Positions 23,743 through 30,726 of a stretch of DNA of 35,591 nucleotides are shown here, piece by piece. Below the pieces are notes generated by a model, which was not told the DNA's origin, did not search any database, and was given only the letters and a program-made list of their open reading frames with translations. Numbering within the stretch: position 1 is the first letter of the stretch; the number at the start of each line of letters is the position of its first letter. The translations under genes and the position numbers were made by a program. This DNA comes from DASSFZ01 sp035693785 (GTDB lineage Bacteria; Chloroflexota; Anaerolineae; Fen-1058): assembly GCA_035693785.1 (NCBI GenBank), contig DASSFZ010000565.1:1-35591 (forward strand). The letters are read 5' to 3'.

Positions 23743-23812
23743 CATATCGCTTATCGCATATCGCCCATCCGTCGCGTGGCACGATATGCCATAAGCGATA
23801 CGCGATAGGCAG
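23740..23812. repeat. Inverted heptamer array, CATATCG/ATAAGCG family
   Basis: Left units CATATCG, CTTATCG and CATATCG run to about 23768. After a centre at about 23769-23782, right units ATATGCC, ATAAGCG, ATACGCG and ATAGGC follow in inverted relation. It lies between the PaaI thioesterase and the ligase-LeuD fusion. Confidence 0.85.
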
Positions 23813-23819
23813 GAGAGGC

Positions 23820-25856
23820 ATGATCATGGCGTTCGAATCCTTTTACCAAACGACGATCGGAGAGTTGTTGACAACGCAAGCGAACCATTACCCGGATCGG
23901 CCTTTCGTTCGGATGCCGAACGGCGAAAGCTGCACCTACGCCGATGTCGAGCGCCAGACTTCGGCGCTGGCTGCCGGCCTGCGCGGGCTGGGCCTGCGGC
24001 CCGGCGATCGGCTCGCGATCATCTTGCCGAATATCCCCCAGTTCGTGCTGTCCATCTTCGCCGCGGCCAAAGCCGGGTTGATTATCTGCCCCGTCAACGT
24101 GCGCCGCCGCAAAGCCGAAGCGCTGGCGCGGCTGGCGAAGACGCGCCCGGCGGCTCTCGTCACCGATGCGCATCACCTGGCGATGGCGCGCGAGCTGCGT
24201 GACGATCTGCTTGAGCTCAAACAGGTCATTGCGCTAGAGGGCGGCGAAGGCGCGATCGCCCTGAACGATCTGCTTAACACAGACGCTATGCTGCCGGCGC
24301 CGATTGCCCGGCCTGACGATCCGGCGGCCATCCTCTACACACTGGGCAATTCGGGCGAGCCGCGCGGTGCAGTCCTCACGCACGCCTCGCTCGTGCGCAA
24401 TGCGGCCGGCGTCGCCTCGACGCTCGACTGCACGCCCGCCGACGTGTTCCTCGGCGCGGTGCCGTTTTCCAATGCTTTCGGCCTCACTCCAACTATCCTG
24501 GCGTGCGCCGTCGCCGGCGCGCAGCTCGCGCCGCTGCCGGTGTATCACGCGGGCGATTCGCTCGCGCTCATCGAGCACGCACAGGTGACCGTGCATCACG
24601 GCACGCCGACGATGTTCGCCCTCGAGCTCAATCATCCTGACTTTCGCCCGGAGCGGTGCGCCAGCCTGCGCACCGGCGTCATGTCAGGCGCGCCGTGCCC
24701 GCCCGAGCTGGTAACCCGCGTGCGCGGGCAAATGGTCCCCGATCTGATCGTTGCCTACGGCCTGACCGAAGCATCGCCCTCGGTCACGATGACCCGGCTG
24801 GACGATGGCCCGATCACGGCGACCCAGACCGTGGGGCGTCCGATGGAAGGTGTATCGCTGAAGGTCGTCGGCGCAGAGGGAGAGACTCTACCAGACGGTG
24901 TGGAAGGCGAGCTGTGCGTGCACGGCTACAACGTCATGCGAGGCTACTGGGACGATCCGGCGATGACGGCGCAGATGCTCAACGCCGATGGCTGGCTGCA
25001 CACCGGCGATCTGGCGGTCATCGATCCGGACGGGCCGGTGCGCATCGTGGGTCGCAAGGACGACGTGATCAACCGAGGCGGCTTCAAGATCTACCCCGGC
25101 GCCGTGGAGATGGTGCTGCGCTTGTTCCCCGGCGTCAAAGAGGCGGCCGTCGTGGGCGTGCCCGATGTGATCTTCGGCGAATTGTCGTGCGCGTGCGTCG
25201 TGCGCGCGCCGGGCGCGGACTTCGGCGCCGACGAGCTGCTAGCCTTCGCCCGGGAGCGTTTGACGGACTATGCCGTGCCCGATCGGGTGGTGTTCTTCGA
25301 CGCGCTGCCCCGGCGCGGCAGCGGCCCGGTGCAGAAGGACATCCTGCGCACCCGGGTGCGCATTCGCGGCAAGGCGTGGAAGTTCGGCAAAAACGTCGAC
25401 ACCGATGCGATCATCCCGGCCCGTCATTGCAACACGGCCGATCCTCGCGAGCTGGCGCAGCACTGCATGGAAGATGCCGATCCCGAGTTCGTGCGCAAGA
25501 TGCGGCGCGGCGATGTCATCGTCGCCGATACCAACTTTGGCTGCGGCTCATCGCGCGAGGTTGCCCCGATCACGATCAAGGCCGCCGGCGTGTCGGCGGT
25601 CATCGCCAAATCGTTCGCGCGCATCTTCTTCCGCAACTCGATCAACATCGGCCTGCCCATTCTCGAGTGCGCCGCCGCCGTCGACGGCATCCTGGAAGGC
25701 GACGAGATCGAAGTGGAGCCGGCCACCGGCACGGTGCGCAACCTGACACGGGGCGAGACCTATCGGGCCGAGCCGTTCCCCGACTTCCTGCAGCGCATCA
25801 TCGATCGCGGCGGGCTGCTGGGGTATGTGGAAGAGAGGCTGGCGGCTCATCAGTAA
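23820..25856 (+). CDS. Fusion: divergent AMP-dependent acyl-CoA ligase + LeuD-like dehydratase small subunit
   Basis: 678 residues in one frame. Residues 1-510 are an acyl-CoA synthetase fold with YGLTEASP, GWLHTGDLAVID and GRKDDVINRGGFKIYP. Its P-loop is unusual (TLGNSGEPRG at 174-183 for the usual TSGTTGxPKG), and the C-terminal motif reads GSGPVQKDILR with P503 where the catalytic lysine of the GK pair normally lies. Residues 513-678 are a complete type-2 LeuD: RIRGKAWKFGKNVDTD, GCGSSRE at 574-580 and INIGLPILE. It would complete LeuC at 21899. The junction has no stop and no linker. An in-frame GTG at 25356 stands where a free LeuD would begin, so internal initiation is possible, but no well-placed ribosome-binding site is visible. 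ATG 23826 is an alternative start with better spacing to AGGAG. Confidence 0.88.
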   Translation: MIMAFESFYQTTIGELLTTQANHYPDRPFVRMPNGESCTYADVERQTSALAAGLRGLGLRPGDRLAIILPNIPQFVLSIFAAAKAGLIICPVNVRRRKAEALARLAKTRPAALVTDAHHLAMARELRDDLLELKQVIALEGGEGAIALNDLLNTDAMLPAPIARPDDPAAILYTLGNSGEPRGAVLTHASLVRNAAGVASTLDCTPADVFLGAVPFSNAFGLTPTILACAVAGAQLAPLPVYHAGDSLALIEHAQVTVHHGTPTMFALELNHPDFRPERCASLRTGVMSGAPCPPELVTRVRGQMVPDLIVAYGLTEASPSVTMTRLDDGPITATQTVGRPMEGVSLKVVGAEGETLPDGVEGELCVHGYNVMRGYWDDPAMTAQMLNADGWLHTGDLAVIDPDGPVRIVGRKDDVINRGGFKIYPGAVEMVLRLFPGVKEAAVVGVPDVIFGELSCACVVRAPGADFGADELLAFARERLTDYAVPDRVVFFDALPRRGSGPVQKDILRTRVRIRGKAWKFGKNVDTDAIIPARHCNTADPRELAQHCMEDADPEFVRKMRRGDVIVADTNFGCGSSREVAPITIKAAGVSAVIAKSFARIFFRNSINIGLPILECAAAVDGILEGDEIEVEPATGTVRNLTRGETYRAEPFPDFLQRIIDRGGLLGYVEERLAAHQ

Positions 25857-25911
25857 TCAGTTATCAGTAATCAGTCATCAGTAGTCAGTCATCAGTGATC
25901 GGTGATCGATG
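25848..25911. repeat. Single-orientation heptamer array, ATCAGTN
   Basis: Nine units (ATCAGTA, ATCAGTT, ATCAGTC, GTCAGTC, ATCAGTG, ATCGGTG) follow a 7-bp period with no inverted half. The first unit supplies the final residues and TAA stop of the ligase-LeuD fusion. Confidence 0.92.
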
Positions 25912-25940
25912 TCTTATCATCGGATCGCCCTGGGGGAGAT

Positions 25941-26483
25941 ATGCTCGTGAACCCTATCGAACATCTTCTGCAGGAACATCGTGACATTATGGCGCAGGTC
26001 GCCGACTTGCGAGCCGCCGTGCGCGACCTGGAGGCGCGCGGCGATGCGGCCCTGCCGGACGCGTTGCCTGCGATGCGCCGCATCGGCCACATGATGGAAG
26101 CGCAGCTCGCGCTCCATGCCAGGAAGGAAGACGAGGCGCTGTTCCCGGCGATCGAGGCGATCATCGGCGCGGAGGGTGGGCCGACGACCGTGATGCGCCT
26201 GGAGCACAAAGACATACACGCCCAGGGCGAGCTTCTACGCCAGACGCTCTATCAGCTCAACGAGGTGGAGCATCCGGCGATCGAGGCGGGCGGCGACAAG
26301 CTGCGCTCGCTGGCGGCCCGCGGCGGCAGCGCGGAGAGCCTGCGCGCCACCGCGGCTGAGATCATCGACCTGCTGGACATGCACTTCGGCAAGGAAGAGC
26401 AGATCCTGTTCCCGATGAGCGAGCAGATACTCGACGACGAGACGCTGGCCGAGGTCGGCCGGCGAATCGAGGCCATGCGATGA
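25941..26483 (+). CDS. Hemerythrin-like metal-binding (HHE) domain protein
   Basis: 180 residues. Iron-ligand motifs are spread over the helices: LLQEHRDIM near residue 8, HARKEDEALFP near 59, RLEHKDIHAQ near 84 and HFGKEEQILFP near 150. This is the HHE/hemerythrin pattern, a four-helix bundle holding a di-iron site that can bind oxygen or nitric oxide. ATG 25941 follows GGGGGAG; an upstream in-frame start at 25902 would translate the repeat array. It overlaps the next gene by ATGA. In a locus with oxygen-sensitive ferredoxin oxidoreductases it may sense or scavenge oxygen (inference). Confidence 0.88.
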   Translation: MLVNPIEHLLQEHRDIMAQVADLRAAVRDLEARGDAALPDALPAMRRIGHMMEAQLALHARKEDEALFPAIEAIIGAEGGPTTVMRLEHKDIHAQGELLRQTLYQLNEVEHPAIEAGGDKLRSLAARGGSAESLRATAAEIIDLLDMHFGKEEQILFPMSEQILDDETLAEVGRRIEAMR

Positions 26484-27655
26484 GACCGATCGCAGACGTC
26501 GTCATCGTCGGCGGTGGGATCATGGGCGCGAGCGCCGCCTTCCAGTTGGCCCGACGTGGGCTGAAAGTGACGCTCGTCGAGAAGACCTTCCTTGCGGGCG
26601 GCACGACCGGTAAGTCGTCGGCCATCGTTCGCCAGCATTACTCGAACGAGGCAACGGCGCGCATGGCGCTGCATTCGCTGCGCGTCTTTCAGGAATTCGC
26701 CGAGATCGTCGGCGGAGAGTGTGGCTTCACGCAGACCGGATTCGTGGTGTTGGCCTCTGCCGACCAGCGCGAGGGCCTGGAAGCCAACGTAGCGCTTCAG
26801 CGCGGCCTCGGCATCGACACACGTGCCATCTCGACCGAGGAATTGCGGGAGATCGCGCCCGACATCGCCGATCCCGAATCGGTCGTGGCCGCATACGAGC
26901 CAGAGAGCGGCTACGCCGATCCCTCGGCGACGGTGAACTCGTTGGGCGCGGCAGCGCGCCGTCATGGCGCGACAATCATGCAAGACACCGAGGTGACCGG
27001 CGTGCTGATGGACGGCGGGCGAGTTCGGGGCGTCGTGACCACGCGCGGCGAGATCGGCGCCGGTGCGGCGGTCAACGCAGCCGGACCGTGGGCAGTGCGC
27101 GTCGCCCGCATGGCCGGGATCGATCTGCCCATCCAGCCATGCCGCGTGCAGGTCGCGTTCTTCGCGGCGCCGCCCGATGGCCGGCCGGCACCGCTCGTCT
27201 TCGCGGACTTTCCGAACGTGACGTACTTCCGGCCGGAGACTGGCGGATTGACGCTGATCGGCTCGGTCGACCCGTCCGAAGCGAACAACTACGCCGATCC
27301 GGACCGCTTCAACGAGCGCGTCGACTTGGAGTTCGTCGCCGACATGGGAACACGCCTGGCCCGGCGTTTCCCCACCATGGAGCGCGGCGAGAGTCGCGGC
27401 GGATACGCCGCCCTCTATGACGTGACGCCCGACTGGCACCCCGTGATCGACGAAGCGCCGCCCGGCAGCGGGTTCTTCGTCGCCGCCGGACACAGCGGGC
27501 ACGGATTCAAGCTCGGCCCTGCCGTCGGCGCGATGGTGGCCGACCTGGTCACAGGCCAGAAGACCGAAGGGCTTGATCCATCGCTCTTCCGCTTTTCGCG
27601 CTTCACGGAAGGCAAGCTTGTGCGTGGCCGTTACGAGTACAGTATCGCAGGGTAA
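26480..27655 (+). CDS. FAD-dependent oxidoreductase, DAO/sarcosine-oxidase-like
   Basis: 391 residues. The N-terminal FAD-binding Rossmann motif is VVIVGGGIMGASAAFQLARR with an acidic end of strand 2 (LVEK). The C-terminal FAAGHSGHGFKLGPAVG-like region is typical of D-amino-acid oxidase, glycine/sarcosine oxidase and related dehydrogenases. These enzymes oxidise an amine or amino acid to imine and then a 2-oxo acid, delivering electrons to oxygen or a carrier. It could feed the IOR enzymes with 2-oxo acids. The start ATG 26480 overlaps the hemerythrin stop, so the two are co-translated. Confidence 0.9.
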   Translation: MRPIADVVIVGGGIMGASAAFQLARRGLKVTLVEKTFLAGGTTGKSSAIVRQHYSNEATARMALHSLRVFQEFAEIVGGECGFTQTGFVVLASADQREGLEANVALQRGLGIDTRAISTEELREIAPDIADPESVVAAYEPESGYADPSATVNSLGAAARRHGATIMQDTEVTGVLMDGGRVRGVVTTRGEIGAGAAVNAAGPWAVRVARMAGIDLPIQPCRVQVAFFAAPPDGRPAPLVFADFPNVTYFRPETGGLTLIGSVDPSEANNYADPDRFNERVDLEFVADMGTRLARRFPTMERGESRGGYAALYDVTPDWHPVIDEAPPGSGFFVAAGHSGHGFKLGPAVGAMVADLVTGQKTEGLDPSLFRFSRFTEGKLVRGRYEYSIAG

Positions 27656-27657
27656 TA

Positions 27658-27735
27658 TGGCTGGTGGCCGATGGCTGCCGGTCATCCACTATCTACTATC
27701 TGCTATCTGCCATCTGCTACCTGCTATCCGCTTAC
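27658..27735. repeat. Heptamer array, ATGGCTG then CTATCTG family
   Basis: The left part has ATGGCTG, GTGGCCG and ATGGCTG. From about 27687 the units are CTATCTA, CTATCTG, CCATCTG, CTACCTG and CTATCCG. The two parts have partly inverted relation (CAGATAG against CTATCTG type). It fills the gap up to the TGGAGG ribosome-binding site of the acyl-CoA dehydrogenase. Confidence 0.85.
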
Positions 27736-27751
27736 TGGAGGCATGACTCGG

Positions 27752-28894
27752 ATGATCGGCTTCACGCTCACCGACGAGCAGCGCGAGTTTCGCGAGCTGG
27801 CCCACAAGTTCGCGGAAAAGACGATTCGCCCGATCGCGGGCGAGGCGGACGAGGACGAGGAAGTGCCGTGGGAAGCAATCGAGAAAGCTCACCAGGCCGG
27901 ATTGATCACGTTCTCTCTCCCCGAGAAATATGGCGGGGGCGGCGTGGAGAGCGTCCTTACCAAAGCTATCGTGGACGAGGAGATCTTCTGGGGATGCGCG
28001 GGCGTCGCGACGATCATCGGCGGCGCTGCGCTGTGCGCGACGCCGATCTTGCTGGCGGGCACCGAGGAGCAGAAAGAGAAATACATCACCCGGCTGTGCG
28101 ATCCGGGCAGGGTGACGCTCGGCGCGTACGCGCTCACCGAGCCGTCGGCCGGCTCCGATCCGGCGTCGATGATCACTAGCGCCCGGTGCGATCGGGGCAA
28201 ATATATCCTCAACGGGTACAAGACGTTCATCACGAACGCTGGCATCGCCGACCTCTACGTCGTATTCGCGACGGTCGATCCGTCGCGCGGCGTGGACGGC
28301 ATTACGGCGTTCATCGTGGAAAAGGACTGGCCGGGCGTGATGCCGGGCAAGAAAGAGAAGAAGATGGGCATTCGCGCCTCGCACACGGCCGGCATCGCCT
28401 TCGAGGACGTGGAGGTGCCGGCCGCCAACCGGCTGGGCGCAGAAGGCGACGGCTTTAAGATCGCCATGCGCACCTTCGACATTACGCGCTCGCACATTGC
28501 CATCGGCGCGGTAGGCATCGCCCGTGCCGCCTACGAGTACGCGCTGGCCTACGCGCACGAGCGGCGGCAGTTTGGCAAGCCGATCTTCGCATTCCAATCG
28601 ATCGCCTTCATGCTGGCCGATATGGCGATGCAGATCGACGCGGCCCGCCTGCTGACCTGGCGCGCGGCATGGCTGTACGACAACGGCCTGCCGTGCACGA
28701 CCGAGGCGAGCATGGCCAAGGCCTTCGCCGCCGACGTCGCGATGAAAGTCACCACGGACGCCGTGCAGATTCTCGGCGGCTACGGCTACAGCCGCGAATA
28801 CCCGGTCGAGAAGTGGATGCGCGACGCGAAAATCATGCAGATTTACGAAGGTACATCGCAGATACAGCGGTTGGTGATCTCACGAAGGCTGTGA
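27752..28894 (+). CDS. Acyl-CoA dehydrogenase
   Basis: 380 residues, the normal family length. Visible are the N-terminal helix LTDEQREFRELAHKF, the FAD-contact region YALTEPSAGSDPASM near 121, ITNAGIADLYVVFA near 152, and the C-terminal QILGGYGYSREYPVEKWMRD. The catalytic glutamate is in IYEGTSQIQRLV near residue 368. It dehydrogenates an acyl-CoA at C2-C3, passing electrons to ETF. ATG 27752 is chosen for its 10-base spacing to GGAGG; ATG 27743 is possible. In this locus it could act on isovaleryl-, phenylpropionyl- or a similar CoA. Confidence 0.93.
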   Translation: MIGFTLTDEQREFRELAHKFAEKTIRPIAGEADEDEEVPWEAIEKAHQAGLITFSLPEKYGGGGVESVLTKAIVDEEIFWGCAGVATIIGGAALCATPILLAGTEEQKEKYITRLCDPGRVTLGAYALTEPSAGSDPASMITSARCDRGKYILNGYKTFITNAGIADLYVVFATVDPSRGVDGITAFIVEKDWPGVMPGKKEKKMGIRASHTAGIAFEDVEVPAANRLGAEGDGFKIAMRTFDITRSHIAIGAVGIARAAYEYALAYAHERRQFGKPIFAFQSIAFMLADMAMQIDAARLLTWRAAWLYDNGLPCTTEASMAKAFAADVAMKVTTDAVQILGGYGYSREYPVEKWMRDAKIMQIYEGTSQIQRLVISRRL

Positions 28895-28908
28895 GGTGAA
28901 GGGGAGAG

Positions 28909-28960
28909 CGAAAAACGTAAAGCGTAAAACGTAAGCGTAAGGCGCAAAACGTGAAGGAGG
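28909..28960. repeat. AACGTAA/GCGTAAN array, left arm of the second four-helix-bundle unit
   Basis: Words AACGTAA, AGCGTAA, AACGTAA, GGCGCAA and AACGTGA have near 7-bp spacing. The 19 bases at 28936-28954 pair with 29493-29511 beyond the gene with a single mismatch. The array ends in GAAGGAGG, the ribosome-binding site of the next gene. Confidence 0.9.
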
Positions 28961-28966
28961 CGCAAG

Positions 28967-29482
28967 GTGAATTACGATGAGTGGGAGAAGACGGTGCCGG
29001 AGGCGATTAAAGGGGATTCCCTCTGGAAAATGGCGGCGTACCGGCTGGCTGTGTTTCTTGGTGACTTGGGGTGGCACGATGTCACTAGGCTCGTGCAGGA
29101 CCGGCGCACAATCGACTTGTCGAGCCAGTTGTACGAGGCGCTTGGTTCTATGAGTGCCAATCTTGCTGAGGGTTATTCTCGCGGCAGCGGCAAGGATCGG
29201 GCACGCTTCTACGAATACGCTTTAGGTTCGGCTCGGGAAAGCCGTGACTGGTATTTCGAGGGCCGCCACATTCTGGGTGAGATCGTCGTCCAACACCGCC
29301 TGCAGCTTCTCGCGGAGATCCTTCGCTTGCTGCTGACCATGGTTCCCCAGCAGCGCGGCCGTAGCCTCCGCGAAGAGAACATTCCGTACCGCATCGAGGC
29401 TGACAACGATGGCTGGGATACATCCATCAACGAGGAAGTTTTGAACGCTTTGCTGCAGAATGTTCCCCTGCCCGACCTGTAG
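28967..29482 (+). CDS. Four-helix-bundle protein, S23-like family (copy 2)
   Basis: 171 residues from GTG 28967, preceded by GAAGGAGG. The stretch IDLSSQLYEALGSMSANLAE followed by GYSRGSGKDRARFYEYALGS carries the four-helix-bundle consensus (SANLAEGYSRG, then a helix with Arg/Tyr/Glu and ARESRDW). It is longer than copy 1 and only distantly similar, so it is another subfamily rather than a recent duplicate. It too is flanked by inverted arrays and stands alone between metabolic genes. No enzyme motif is seen; a nucleic-acid or oligomeric structural role would be inferred from relatives only. Confidence 0.85.
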   Translation: MNYDEWEKTVPEAIKGDSLWKMAAYRLAVFLGDLGWHDVTRLVQDRRTIDLSSQLYEALGSMSANLAEGYSRGSGKDRARFYEYALGSARESRDWYFEGRHILGEIVVQHRLQLLAEILRLLLTMVPQQRGRSLREENIPYRIEADNDGWDTSINEEVLNALLQNVPLPDL

Positions 29483-29489
29483 CCATCAT

Positions 29490-29560
29490 GCCTCACGTTT
29501 TACGCCTTACGTTTCACGCATCACGTTTTACGCGTCACGTTTCACGCTTATGCCTCACAT
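29490..29560. repeat. TTTACGC/TCACGTN array, right arm of the second four-helix-bundle unit
   Basis: Words CTCACGT, TTTACGC, CTTACGT, TTCACGC and ATCACGT alternate with 7-bp period, in inverted relation to 28909-28960. It ends just before the AAAGGA ribosome-binding site of the LeuB-like gene. Confidence 0.92.
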
Positions 29561-29581
29561 CTCCCGTGTGGAAAGGATGTC

Positions 29582-30664
29582 ATGAAAACCTACAACATCG
29601 GCGTCATTCCCGGCGATGGCATCGGGCCAGAGGTAGTGCGCGAGGGGCTTCGAGTGCTGCGCGCCGTGGCGGATGGCTTCGCGTACAACTTCGTCGAGTA
29701 TCCATACAGCGGCGAATACTACTTGAAGACAAAGGAGCTTGTCCCTCCGAGCGTGATCGAAGAATGGCGCGCGCTCGACGCGGTCTTCCTCGGCGCGATC
29801 GGCCATCCCGACGCCGAACCCGGCCTGGTCGAGCGCTCGGTCATCATGGGCCTGCGCTTCGGGCTTGACCTGTACATCAACCTGCGCCCCATCAAGCTTT
29901 ACGCCGAGCACTTGTGCCCGCTCAAAGACAAAGGCCCGGCCGACGTGGAGTTCGTGGTGGTGCGCGAGAACACGGAGGACGCCTACGCGGGAGTAGGCGG
30001 CATTTTCAAGAAAGGCACGCCGGACGAGGTCGCCATCGCCGAGATGATCTTCACGCGCAAGGGCACCGAGCGCGTCATGCGCTACGCTTTCGAGCTGGCG
30101 CGAGAGCGCGCGCGGCTGCGGGGCAACGGCGAGCGGAAGCCGAAGGTCACGATGGTGGACAAAGCCAACGCCATACGCGCGCAGGACCTCTGGACGCGGA
30201 CGTTCGCCGAAGTGGGCGCCGCGTACGCCGATGTCGAGCAGGATCACGCCTACGTCGATGCGTGCTGCATGTGGATGGTGAAGAATCCGGAGTGGTTCGA
30301 CGTGATCGTGACGACGAACCTGTTCGGCGACATCATCACCGATCTCGGCGCGATGATCCAGGGCGGCATGGGCATCGCTGCGTCGGGCAACATCCATCCG
30401 GGCAGGCACGGCATGTTCGAGCCGATCCACGGCTCCGCGCCGAAATACGCCGGGAAGAACGTCGCCAATCCATTGGGCGCAGTGGCCGCGACAGCCATGA
30501 TGTTGAGCTTCCTGGGCGAGAAACAGGCGGCCGAGAGAGTCGAGAGTGCGGTCACCGAGCTGTTAATCTCGCGCCGAATCCCTTCGCTGGATGCCAGGAG
30601 CGGCCTGAGCACGAGCCAGATTGGCGACATGGTCACGCAAGGGGTGCTGGCAGCGGTTAGCTGA
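29582..30664 (+). CDS. Isopropylmalate/tartrate dehydrogenase family enzyme (LeuB-like)
   Basis: 360 residues. The start IGVIPGDGIGPEVVREG, RENTEDAYAGVGG near 137, and TNLFGDIITDLGAMIQGGMG near 241 define the beta-decarboxylating dehydrogenase family (isopropylmalate, isocitrate, homoisocitrate, tartrate). The substrate loop reads LRFGLDLYINLRPIKLY, compatible with isopropylmalate or tartrate dehydrogenases. GSAPKYAGKNVANPLG is the cofactor segment, and the Asp/Ile type there suggests NAD, but I cannot be sure. It would oxidise and decarboxylate a 3-alkylmalate made by LeuC/LeuD-like proteins to a longer 2-oxo acid. The TGA stop lies at the edge of a GATGGCN array. Confidence 0.88.
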   Translation: MKTYNIGVIPGDGIGPEVVREGLRVLRAVADGFAYNFVEYPYSGEYYLKTKELVPPSVIEEWRALDAVFLGAIGHPDAEPGLVERSVIMGLRFGLDLYINLRPIKLYAEHLCPLKDKGPADVEFVVVRENTEDAYAGVGGIFKKGTPDEVAIAEMIFTRKGTERVMRYAFELARERARLRGNGERKPKVTMVDKANAIRAQDLWTRTFAEVGAAYADVEQDHAYVDACCMWMVKNPEWFDVIVTTNLFGDIITDLGAMIQGGMGIAASGNIHPGRHGMFEPIHGSAPKYAGKNVANPLGAVAATAMMLSFLGEKQAAERVESAVTELLISRRIPSLDARSGLSTSQIGDMVTQGVLAAVS

Positions 30665-30706
30665 TGGCGGATGGCAGATGGCGGATGGCAGATGGCGGAT
30701 GGTAGA
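30659..30706. repeat. GATGGCN heptamer array before the regulator gene
   Basis: Units GATGGCG, GATGGCA, GATGGCG, GATGGCA, GATGGCG and GATGGTA alternate almost perfectly in one orientation. It supplies the stop of the LeuB-like gene and lies 20 bases before the start of the regulator, so it may overlap the regulator's promoter. Confidence 0.92.
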
Positions 30707-30726
30707 GAGCGCGTCTGGATAAGCCG

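Noticed and set aside
23514..23819. N-terminal 102-residue extension of the ligase-LeuD protein
   Set aside because: It would be out of frame within the PaaI gene and pass through a heptamer array; the ribosome-binding site AGGAGAGG marks the start near 23820-23826.
25356..25856. Separate leuD gene starting at the GTG inside the fusion
   Set aside because: No stop separates it from the ligase frame and the nearest AAGGA is about 16 bases before the GTG, too far for normal initiation. It is kept as an alternative within the fusion entry, not as a separate gene.
26252..27685. Minus-strand open frame of 477 codons opposite the FAD oxidoreductase
   Set aside because: Codon shadow of a well-supported plus-strand gene; no family motif.
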